42,411 bases of DNA from an uncultured Alphaproteobacteria bacterium. Lineage in GTDB: Bacteria > Pseudomonadota > Alphaproteobacteria > Micropepsales > Micropepsaceae. Below the pieces are notes generated by a model that saw nothing but the letters and a program-made list of their open reading frames with translations, made no database searches and had not been told where the DNA came from. The DNA lies in assembly GCA_902825865.1 (NCBI GenBank), contig CADECX010000027.1:1-42411 (forward strand). Reading direction: 5' to 3'. Both the position numbers and the translations under genes were made by a program. This document shows, piece by piece, positions 33,942 to 41,329 of this stretch. The first letter of the stretch is position 1; every line of letters begins with the position of its first letter.

Positions 33942-34940
33942 TCATTTTGCACTGAGAATAGGCGCGGATTCGATGGTGGACAGGACCGGGCTGCCGCCCC
34001 GGTTTCCCGCACCCGAGGCGGTGTAAACCCGCCCCTGATAGACAAGCGCGCCGGTTCCGTGGCGGCCCTGGACCAGGGGTGACAGGCTCTCCCACCGGCC
34101 GCTCGCCGTATCATAAGCCTCGACTTCGGCATGGGCGGAGACTTGCGTCGCGCTTTCTCCGCCGATCACCACCAGCCGGTTGCCCACCACCGCCGTCATG
34201 CCGCCGGCGCGCAAGGTGGGCAGGTTTTGCGCCAGGCTGGACCATTTGCCGGCGCGAAAATCGAACACATCGACTTCGCCGACGACAAGATCGAAGGATT
34301 GCTTGGTGGCGACGGAGCTGGCGCGGCCATTCGCGGCGTAAAGCTTGCCGCCGATCATTTCCGCGGAAAAGTGATCGCGCGCATGGGGCGCGTCCGGCAA
34401 GATCCGCCATCGGCCGGTCTTGGGATCGAATTCGTCGAACCAGGCAATGGTGCCGGCCCAATGGCCGTCCAGAATGCCCGCCACCGCATAGATCTTGCCG
34501 TCATGGACCGCCACGCCGGATGCGCCCCGCCGGCGTTCAACGGGAATCTCCGCGCCCTTGGTCCATTGATCCTTGGCCGGATCGTAGATCAGGACATAGG
34601 GCACCGGTGTTTCACGGGGAAAGCGTCCCGTCATGGCGTGAATGACATAGATACGGCCATCGAGCGCGACCGGCTGAAAATGATGAATCTCGATCGGCGG
34701 GACCGCGCCCTTTGTCCATCTGCGCGTCTTGGGATCAAAAATATCGACGGGATTTTCGCGGCGGCCGCCGATCAGGAAGAATTTCCCGCCCATTTCCACA
34801 AAGCCGGCTTCCTCCCGTGCCACCGGTTCGCCTTGCGCAGGCATGATTTCCCAACTGCCCAGCACTGGTTTGGTTTGCGCCTGCACCGGCGCAAGACAGA
34901 GCAGGACCAGAAAACAACCAAGAGCAGTCGCGCGCATCAT
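33942..34940 (-). CDS. secreted Kelch-repeat beta-propeller protein
   Basis: A 332-residue protein with a signal peptide (MMRATALGCFLVLLCLAPVQ, cleaved near AQA) followed by Kelch-type blades: KFFLIGGRRENP, RIYVIHAMTGRF, KIYAVAGILDG, KLYAANGRASS, RLVVIGGESATQ and RVYTASGAGNRGG, each followed by a W-x-x-L/P turn. The repeats fit a six-bladed propeller in the periplasm. The start at 34940 forms TGATG with the stop of the Nif3-like gene upstream, so it is coupled to it. No catalytic motif is visible; a binding or scaffold role, or a mutarotase-like role, is possible. Confidence 0.85.
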   Translation of the reverse strand: MMRATALGCFLVLLCLAPVQAQTKPVLGSWEIMPAQGEPVAREEAGFVEMGGKFFLIGGRRENPVDIFDPKTRRWTKGAVPPIEIHHFQPVALDGRIYVIHAMTGRFPRETPVPYVLIYDPAKDQWTKGAEIPVERRRGASGVAVHDGKIYAVAGILDGHWAGTIAWFDEFDPKTGRWRILPDAPHARDHFSAEMIGGKLYAANGRASSVATKQSFDLVVGEVDVFDFRAGKWSSLAQNLPTLRAGGMTAVVGNRLVVIGGESATQVSAHAEVEAYDTASGRWESLSPLVQGRHGTGALVYQGRVYTASGAGNRGGSPVLSTIESAPILSAK

Positions 34941-35725
34941 CAGAGAATCCAATAAGGTTCGGGGAGGGAGATAAAGGTAACCGGCACTTCGGTGACCACC
35001 GTCTTGATCCAATCGGCGCTGAATTTCATGCCCGCCTGCACCGAGGCGTTTTCGCCCAGCAGCACCACGGCCTTCTTCACGCCCGCTGAGATCATGTCCT
35101 GGGTATACTCCACCACTTCCCATTCCCTGGCATAGCCGCAGACCAGAACGTCGACCGGACTGTTCAACAAAGCCAGGCCCGGAATCTGCTGAGTGTTGCC
35201 GAAGCTGGTGGCAATGGCGGCGACCGGCAGGGCGGGGTCGCCGACCACCCGCAAAGTCTTGTCGTCCAGCTTGGCGCCCAACTCCTGCGCCAGCGCCAGA
35301 AGCGTGGTTGGCGGGCGGCGGAAGAGATTGATATTGGCGGCATCCGATTGCCAGCCCAGCGCCTGGGCCATGCCGGCGGCAATGCGGTCGGGCATGGAAT
35401 CGCGCAAGTGATCGTGCAGATTGAACACCACCATATTATGGGCGCGGATGAAGTCGCGCTTTTCCAGGAACAGCGCGTCCGTTTCCATGCGGGTGAGATC
35501 ATCGCCGGTGGCCCAAAAAGCCGGATCATACGTGAAGATCAGATTGGCCTTGGCATCGGCCGCCTGGCGAAGGCCTTGCAAGGTGGCCTGGGTCATCACC
35601 GCGATGCCGTTGACCGTCTGGGTGGGATCACCCGCCGAGACATGATCCACCGTCTGGGGCCGATTGGTCGCGCCGCTTTGGGCGATCACGCGCTGGATCA
35701 ATTGCAGGGCGGTGAGATTGCTCAC
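34940..35725 (-). CDS. Nif3-like protein, degenerate paralogue without metal ligands
   Basis: A 261-residue protein clearly paralogous to the gene just upstream (TLRVVGDPALPV and the terminal PEPYWIL are shared with the neighbour's TLRVVGDPDLPV and AEPYWNL). The ligands of the Nif3 dinuclear site are changed: the ITHEP histidine of the neighbour is Tyr (FTYDP, Y66), and GHILSE has become GENASV (E225, V229). H104 and H106 remain. There is no signal peptide. The start is GTG 35725, overlapping the neighbour's stop (GTGA). It is likely a non-catalytic partner or a decaying copy. Confidence 0.8.
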   Translation of the reverse strand: MSNLTALQLIQRVIAQSGATNRPQTVDHVSAGDPTQTVNGIAVMTQATLQGLRQAADAKANLIFTYDPAFWATGDDLTRMETDALFLEKRDFIRAHNMVVFNLHDHLRDSMPDRIAAGMAQALGWQSDAANINLFRRPPTTLLALAQELGAKLDDKTLRVVGDPALPVAAIATSFGNTQQIPGLALLNSPVDVLVCGYAREWEVVEYTQDMISAGVKKAVVLLGENASVQAGMKFSADWIKTVVTEVPVTFISLPEPYWIL

Positions 35726-36627
35726 GGCAGCCCCTTGGTATTGATTTCGAAGACCGGCTTTTTCAAATTCCAATAAGGCTCGGCCAGCCGCAGGAATTTC
35801 ACCGGCACTTCCGGCACAAAGCCTTTAAGCCAGGGCACGGCATATTCCATGCCCCATTGTTCCGACAGGATATGACCCAGCACGATCAGGCCTTTCTTGC
35901 GGCCCGATGCGACCAGGTCCTGGGCATAGGCGATCAAGTCCCAATCCTGGCATTCGCCGATCACTAGCGCGTCGCAATCGCCGGCGAGCATGGGCGCACC
36001 GGGCAGCATGCTGCAATAACCCCAACTCACCGCGATGCGTTTGACCGGCAAGTCGGGATCGCCCACCACGCGCAAGGTGCGGCTCTCCAATTTCTTCTGA
36101 AACTCCCGCGCCAACCCGCCCAGGGTGGTGGGCGGCAGGTCGATATGCCGGTCGTAGGGATTTTTCAGATGGCGGCCCCAGCCCATGCGGTCCGCCATGC
36201 CCTGGTGAATGCCGTCCACCGGTTTCTTGGCATGCCAATGATCGTGGAAATGGAAGGCGGCCAGATTGTACGCCTTCGTATAGGCGAGCTTCACTTTATA
36301 GAGCGGGTCGTCCTGAAACTGGGTGACCATGTCCTGATGCGACCAGAAGGTCGGCTCATGGGTGATCACCAGATTGCATTTGGCCGCCACCGCCGCCTTC
36401 ATGGCATCGAAGGTCCCCATCATGGTGGTGCCGATGCCGGTTACGACGGTATCGGGATCGCCGGCGACAATGCGGTCCACGCCGCGCTCGAACCATTCGG
36501 TGCCAATCTGGCCGCGCATCCGGTCCAGCACCTGACGCACGGTCAGGGCAGGCGCGGCCTTCGCAGGTGCGGCAACAGCCAGGGATGCACCTGCGGCAGT
36601 GAAGGCGCGGCGATTGAGTTCTGTCAT
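35722..36627 (-). CDS. Nif3-like dinuclear metal centre protein with Tat signal
   Basis: A 301-residue Nif3/YqfO-like protein. It begins with a twin-arginine leader (LNRRAFTAAGASLAVAAPAKA), which suggests export in a folded, metal-loaded form; this is unusual because most Nif3 proteins are cytoplasmic. Candidate metal ligands are H90 (VITHEP), the HFHDHWH cluster at 126-132, H252 and E256 in LGHILSEQWG, the last matching the H-x-x-S-E motif of the family. Function in the family is not settled. It is the first of three coupled genes (Nif3-A, Nif3-B, Kelch). No clear ribosome site precedes ATG 36627. Confidence 0.82.
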   Translation of the reverse strand: MTELNRRAFTAAGASLAVAAPAKAAPALTVRQVLDRMRGQIGTEWFERGVDRIVAGDPDTVVTGIGTTMMGTFDAMKAAVAAKCNLVITHEPTFWSHQDMVTQFQDDPLYKVKLAYTKAYNLAAFHFHDHWHAKKPVDGIHQGMADRMGWGRHLKNPYDRHIDLPPTTLGGLAREFQKKLESRTLRVVGDPDLPVKRIAVSWGYCSMLPGAPMLAGDCDALVIGECQDWDLIAYAQDLVASGRKKGLIVLGHILSEQWGMEYAVPWLKGFVPEVPVKFLRLAEPYWNLKKPVFEINTKGLP

Positions 36628-36696
36628 TGCGGCTAGCCAAATGTCCGGGAAAATATGACGATGCGAACGGTACCATCGCTTTTAGGAGACCGAAAG

Positions 36697-37135
36697 ATGC
36701 CCAGAACATCACTTCTCATCGCGTTGCTGTTTCTGGGCGCGGGCGGCGTTGCCTTGGCGCAGCTGCCCAGTGCGGCGGAGCTGGCCGCGATCCGCGACCT
36801 TGCTGTTCGCCGATTACACACTCGGCAACTGGAGCGTGGACGCCGGCTGGCACTGGTATAGCGGCCTGAACAAGAACGGAGTCTTCGGGCCCGGGCAGAC
36901 TTTCTATGCTCAGGACCGTGTCGGCAGCTTCGCCACCTGGGACTTCACCCTCACCAAGCGGATCAGCCTCGAAAACGGCACGGTCATGTCTGCATTCTTG
37001 AACGTGCAGAATGCCTTCAATGCCATCCCCCCGGATGTCATCGGATCGAGCGGAAATCCGGGCGGCATCAACACCCCGATCGGCGAAGACCTGATGGGCC
37101 GCTATTTCATCATCGGTGTGCGCGGGAATCTCTGA
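36697..37135 (+). pseudogene. deletion-scar pseudogene ending in a TonB-dependent receptor tail
   Basis: A good ribosome site (TTTAGGAG) and ATG 36697 start a secreted protein (MPRTSLLIALLFLGAGGVAL, cleaved near AQL) that remains open only to 36861 and changes to non-natural Arg-rich sequence after about residue 34. From about 36803, in the +1 frame, a bona fide outer-membrane receptor C-terminus runs to 37135: LFADYTLGNWSVDAGWHWYS, TLTKRISLENGTVMSAFLNV and the final GRYFIIGVRGNL. The whole middle of a TonB receptor (and of any other gene at the 5' side) is missing. The two parts seem to have been joined by an out-of-frame deletion. Confidence 0.8.
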
Positions 37136-37157
37136 TATCCACGCGTACCAGTTGACA

Positions 37158-37191
37158 GGGCGCCAGCTATCGCTGGCGCCCTTTTTTCTTT
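37158..37191 (+). terminator. rho-independent terminator after the receptor remnant
   Basis: Perfect 10-bp arms GGGCGCCAGC (37158-37167) and GCTGGCGCCC (37172-37181), loop TATC, then six T and CTTT. This is the strongest terminator in the window and closes the former receptor gene. Confidence 0.95.
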
Positions 37192-37471
37192 GGGTTGCTG
37201 TTTCATTTGTGATCCCCCTCCGGCCTCGACTATCACGCATCCGCTTCGCGGCTGCGCCCGTCTCGGCCACCTCCCCCTTAAGCGTGCTAACGCACGCGAA
37301 GGGGGGTGAGCATGGCGACCAGCCATGCGAACGGTCATGGCCCTAGCGGATGGTCGCGCCGCCGAATGCGGCGCTCGAGATTTCTGAAAATTGCTGCAGT
37401 TGCACAAGCTTGGGGGCCCGCTGAGGCCGTGCTAGGAATCCCCAAAATCGAACAAGAAACCGGGCGGGGAT
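37192..37471. repeat. gene-free spacer with a long REP-like hairpin
   Basis: The only structure is CCCCCTT (37273-37279), GCGTGC (37282-37287), loop TAAC, GCACGC (37292-37297), AAGGGGG (37299-37305): a nested, nearly perfect hairpin flanked by GGCCAC and GGTGAGCATGG. It has no T-run and its TAAC loop with GC-rich arms is like that of the 23716 palindrome (TAAT loop). The rest shows no gene; a promoter for the CHRD gene should lie between 37310 and 37470, but I see no convincing -35/-10 pair. Confidence 0.55.
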
Positions 37472-37966
37472 ATGGTTTTGCGGCAGACCAGCATATGCCT
37501 TTTGGCGCTTTTGGCCATCACGCCCGCCTGGGCCGAGGATTTCGAGACCCGCCTCGCATCGTCGCCGCATACCGATGGCACCCGCGCCAATGTCGCCGGC
37601 GAGGGCAGGGCCAAGGTCAGCCTGGACGGCCGGACGCTCACCGTCGGCGGCAACTTTCAAGGCCTGGCCAGCGCCGCCACCGCCGCCGCGCTTTATAATG
37701 GCGCGGGCATCGGCGTTCCGGGTTCCAAGGCCTTCGACCTGACTGTCACGCAGGATGTGACAGGCTCGATCTCGGGCACCCTCACTTTGACGGCCAGGCA
37801 GGCGGCTGAACTGCGCCGGGGCCACTTCTATGTTCAGATCAACAGCCAGAAGGCGCCGAACGGAAATCTGACGGGATGGCTTTTGCCGCCCCATCCCTTT
37901 GCGGGCGAGGCGGTGCCGGTGAAGGGCCATGGCTTCCTGCCCCAATTGGATATTCCCCGGAAATGA
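37472..37966 (+). CDS. secreted CHRD-domain protein
   Basis: A 164-residue protein with a signal peptide ([20 protein letters not shown], cleaved near AWA-ED) and a single CHRD (chordin-type) domain: [40 protein letters not shown] and, later, [27 protein letters not shown], the family's conserved xYVNIHT-like segment. CHRD proteins are of unknown enzymatic role and often accompany periplasmic redox proteins. GGGCGGGGAT serves as a ribosome site. Its stop overlaps the next start by 4 nt (ATGA), so both are co-translated. Confidence 0.85.
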   Translation: MVLRQTSICLLALLAITPAWAEDFETRLASSPHTDGTRANVAGEGRAKVSLDGRTLTVGGNFQGLASAATAAALYNGAGIGVPGSKAFDLTVTQDVTGSISGTLTLTARQAAELRRGHFYVQINSQKAPNGNLTGWLLPPHPFAGEAVPVKGHGFLPQLDIPRK

Positions 37967-40098
37967 AAAAGCTCGCAGCCGCATCTGTTCTGGGTCTTGC
38001 GCTGCTTGGCGCCAGCGCCATCGCATTGGAAGACGGGCCTTTCACTTTGGCGCAAGCAACGGCGGGGCGCGCCGGTTATGCCGCCAGCTGCGCCGTCTGT
38101 CATGGTCCGCAATTGCGCGGCGCGGGCGAGGCGCCCGCTTTGGTGGGGGCCAGTTTCCTGGCCGCCTGGGGCAATCGTTCGGCCGGTGAACTTTACAGCC
38201 TGATCCAGGCCTCGATGCCCTATGGCAACGGCAACAGCCTGGAGCCCGCCGCCTATCGCAACATCGTCGCCTTTGTGCTGGCATCGAACGGCACCAAGCC
38301 GGGCAATAGCGCCTTGGTGGGCAATGAAACGGTGAAGATCGCCGCCATCGCCGACGGCAAACCGTCAAACTTGCCGGAAGCGCCGCCTGCCGCGGCCGCC
38401 GCGCCGGCGCGTGAACGCCCCGCGACCTCTTATCCGCCGGGCCGCTTTGGCTTGACGGTCGCGGGCAGCTTGAAAAGCTACAATCCCGTCACCGACGAGA
38501 TGCTGGCCAAGCCTTCGGATGCCGACTGGCTGATGTACCGCCGCAATTATCAGGGCTGGAGTCATTCGCCGCTCAAACAGATCACCACCGCCAATGCCAA
38601 GAGCCTGCAGCTTGTCTGGTCCTGGGCGATGAATGACGGCGGCGCCAGCCAGGTGACGCCCATCGTCCATGACGGCATCATGTTCCTGTCCAATACCGCC
38701 AACACGGTGCAGGCGCTGGACGCCAAGACCGGCGAGTTGATCTGGGAAAACCGCATTGGCCCCGCACCCACCCGCGCTTACGGCGCGACGCGGTCGCTGG
38801 CGCTGTATGGCGACAAGATTTTGGTGCCCACCACCGACGCCAAGCTTTATGGACTGGAGGCCAGGACCGGCAAGATCGTCTGGCAGACCGAGATCGAGAA
38901 CGGCAAGGAAGGCTACAGCAATACCGGCGGCGCCATCACGGTGCATGGCAAGGTTCTGGTTGGCCTGACCTACTGCAACCGCTATCAGACCAAGCATTGT
39001 TTCATCAGCGCTTATGACGTCAACACCGGCAAGGTGGTGTGGCGCTTCAAGACAGTCGCCTTGAAGGGCGAACCGGGCGGCGACAGCTGGGGCGATCTGC
39101 CCGATGAATTCCGCCAGGGCGCGGAAACCTGGATCGCGGGTACTTACGATCCGGAATCGAACACGACCTATTGGGGCACCGCCCAGGCCAAGCCCTGGAC
39201 GCGCGCCACCCGCGGCACCGGCAGCGGCGCAACATTGTATGCCAATGCGACCCTGGCGCTGGATCCCGACAACGGCAAGCTCAAATGGTTCTACAGCCAC
39301 GCGCCCGGCGAAGCGCTCGATCTCGATGAAGTGTTCGAGCGCACCCTGATCGATCACGGTGCGTCCAAAGACCTGCTGACAGTGGGCAAGGCAGGCGTGT
39401 TGTGGAAGCTGGACCGCGTCACCGGCAAATTCATCGCCGCCCAGGAGACGGTGTTCCAGAATATCTATGACAGTATCGATCCCAAGACCGGCATTCCCGT
39501 CTATCGCAAGGACATTCAGAACGCCAAAGTGGGCGAGTGGGTGTCGTCCTGCCCGGGACCGGCGGGCGGCCGCGACTGGCCAGCCACCAGCTATGATCCC
39601 GGCAGCGGCTTGATGCTGATCCCGCTGCATCAGTCTTGTGTCCTGATGCGCGGCGAGCCGCTGGAGCGGAAGATCGGGCCCGCCGCCACCAATGCGGCGT
39701 CACAACAATTGTTCGAGATGCCCGGCACCGACGGCAATCTGGGGCGGCTGGCGGCCTATGACACCAAGACCCTGAAGCCGGTCTGGAGTTTTCAGCAAAA
39801 ATCGCCGTTCCTCACCAGCGTGCTGACCACGGCGGGCGGCGTCGCCTTTGTCGGCGATTTCGATCGCCGGTTCCGCGCCATTGAGACCGCCACCGGCAAG
39901 ACCTTGTGGCAGACGCGGCTCTCCACCAGCGCCCAGGGCCATGTGGTGAGTTTCGCCATCGACGGCAAGCAATATATCGCGGTGGAGTCGGGGTTGGGCG
40001 GCGGCAGCCCGGTGGCAAAGCCGACGACCTTGCTGCCCAATGTGCATCATCCCAACAACGGCAATGCGATTTATGTTTTCGCCTTGCCGGACAACTGA
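37963..40098 (+). CDS. cytochrome c-PQQ beta-propeller fusion (quinoprotein dehydrogenase-like)
   Basis: A periplasmic protein of 711 residues: signal peptide ([20 protein letters not shown]), an N-terminal cytochrome c domain with heme motif CAVCH (C43, C46, H47) and axial M85 (SMPYG), an Ala/Pro linker near 130-150, then an eight-bladed PQQ-dehydrogenase propeller ([60 protein letters not shown]). Classical quinohemoproteins carry the cytochrome at the C-terminus; here it is at the N-terminus. The usual vicinal disulfide is absent, and the metal-ligand positions near [10 protein letters not shown] and PGEALDLDE are not canonical, so the substrate and even cofactor state are uncertain. The start at 37963 overlaps CHRD (ATGA). 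Confidence 0.85.
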   Translation: MKKLAAASVLGLALLGASAIALEDGPFTLAQATAGRAGYAASCAVCHGPQLRGAGEAPALVGASFLAAWGNRSAGELYSLIQASMPYGNGNSLEPAAYRNIVAFVLASNGTKPGNSALVGNETVKIAAIADGKPSNLPEAPPAAAAAPARERPATSYPPGRFGLTVAGSLKSYNPVTDEMLAKPSDADWLMYRRNYQGWSHSPLKQITTANAKSLQLVWSWAMNDGGASQVTPIVHDGIMFLSNTANTVQALDAKTGELIWENRIGPAPTRAYGATRSLALYGDKILVPTTDAKLYGLEARTGKIVWQTEIENGKEGYSNTGGAITVHGKVLVGLTYCNRYQTKHCFISAYDVNTGKVVWRFKTVALKGEPGGDSWGDLPDEFRQGAETWIAGTYDPESNTTYWGTAQAKPWTRATRGTGSGATLYANATLALDPDNGKLKWFYSHAPGEALDLDEVFERTLIDHGASKDLLTVGKAGVLWKLDRVTGKFIAAQETVFQNIYDSIDPKTGIPVYRKDIQNAKVGEWVSSCPGPAGGRDWPATSYDPGSGLMLIPLHQSCVLMRGEPLERKIGPAATNAASQQLFEMPGTDGNLGRLAAYDTKTLKPVWSFQQKSPFLTSVLTTAGGVAFVGDFDRRFRAIETATGKTLWQTRLSTSAQGHVVSFAIDGKQYIAVESGLGGGSPVAKPTTLLPNVHHPNNGNAIYVFALPDN

Positions 40099-40116
40099 AT
40101 TGCAGAAGGGAAGCCA

Positions 40117-41301
40117 ATGAAATCTCTTCGCATCACGGTGGCTGTCGCGGCACTGGCCGCGCTGTTTGGCGCCCCCGCCCATGCGGGGCGCGCCTATATC
40201 GGCACCTACACGCCCAACCTGGCGGACCCGAACGCCTATGCCAATGGCAGGGGTGAAGGCATTTATCTGGCGAATGTCGACGACAAGACCGGCGCGCTGT
40301 CGGGTCTCAAGCTGGTGGCGAAGGATGCGTCGCCGGCCTGGTTTGTCCTGTCGGCCGACCACAAGTTTCTCTACACGGTGAATGAGATCGACAGTTACGG
40401 CCCGAACAAAAGCGGTTCGGTCACCGCCTATGCGGTGGATGCCAAAAGTGGCGCGCTCAGGAAACTCAACACCGTGGATTCCGGCGGCGGCGGTCCCTGC
40501 TTTATCAGCGTCCATGCTTCCGGAAAATTCATCCTGGTCGCCAACTACATCGGCGGAAGTTATGCGGTTCTGCCCATCAAGGCGGACGGCAGCCTGTCGG
40601 AAGCCAGCGATGTGGTGAAGCCGGGTGGGCCGGCCGGTTCCGCCAGCGCGCCGGATGCGCCGCCGGGGCAGGCACCGGCCGGCGCGAACCGTCCCACCCG
40701 CGGCCATATGATCGAGTCCGACCCATCCGGCCAGTTTGTGGTCGGCGACGATGCCGGCCGCGACAGGATTTTCGTCTGGCGCCTCAACACCGCCACCGGC
40801 AAGCTGCAGGAGGTTTCCGTCACCACCGCGCTGGCGGGTTCGGCGCCGCGCCATTTCGGTTTTTCGCTCGACGGCAAGACCCTGTACCAGATCGGCGAAT
40901 ATAATGCCCGACTGACGACCTATGGCTTCGCCGATGGCAAGCTGACCCTCAAAGGAAAGAGCATCTCGGCCCTGCCGGACGGCTATCAGGGCAGCGGCTC
41001 GGCATCGCGCCTGATTGTCTCTCCCAGCGGCAAGAATGTCTATTCCGACAACCGCACCCACAATTCCATCGCCAGTTTCGCGGTGGGCGCGGACGGTCTT
41101 GCAACCAAACTCGCAAATACGCCGACGGAAGGCGAGCATCCGCGCAGCATGACCATCGATCCCAGCGGCAAGTTCCTCTATTCCCTGAACCTGCGCGCCA
41201 ACAGTATCGCCATCTTCAGTCTTCAGCCCAATGGCGTGCCGCGCTTCACCGGCAAATTCCTGGCGGTGGGCGCCCCGGCTGTGATGGTTTTCCTGCCTTA
41301 A
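40117..41301 (+). CDS. secreted lactonase-family seven-bladed propeller, copy 1
   Basis: A 394-residue protein of the 6-phosphogluconolactonase/YbhE-like lactonase family (PF10282 type). The signal peptide MKSLRITVAVAALAALFGAP ends near AHAG, so it acts in the periplasm, unlike cytoplasmic Pgl. Blades: RAYIGTYTPN, HKFLYTVNEIDSYG, GKFILVANYIGGSY, RGHMIESDPSGQFVVGDDAG, PRHFGFSLDGKTLYQIGEYN, ASRLIVSPSGKNVYSDNRTH and PRSMTIDPSGKFLYSLNLRA. The loop GRDRIFVW fits the active-site rim. It lies 18 bp after the PQQ-fusion gene with its own ribosome site (AGAAGGGA). Confidence 0.88.
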   Translation: MKSLRITVAVAALAALFGAPAHAGRAYIGTYTPNLADPNAYANGRGEGIYLANVDDKTGALSGLKLVAKDASPAWFVLSADHKFLYTVNEIDSYGPNKSGSVTAYAVDAKSGALRKLNTVDSGGGGPCFISVHASGKFILVANYIGGSYAVLPIKADGSLSEASDVVKPGGPAGSASAPDAPPGQAPAGANRPTRGHMIESDPSGQFVVGDDAGRDRIFVWRLNTATGKLQEVSVTTALAGSAPRHFGFSLDGKTLYQIGEYNARLTTYGFADGKLTLKGKSISALPDGYQGSGSASRLIVSPSGKNVYSDNRTHNSIASFAVGADGLATKLANTPTEGEHPRSMTIDPSGKFLYSLNLRANSIAIFSLQPNGVPRFTGKFLAVGAPAVMVFLP

Positions 41302-41329
41302 GACAATGCAATTCACCAAGGAGATGCCG

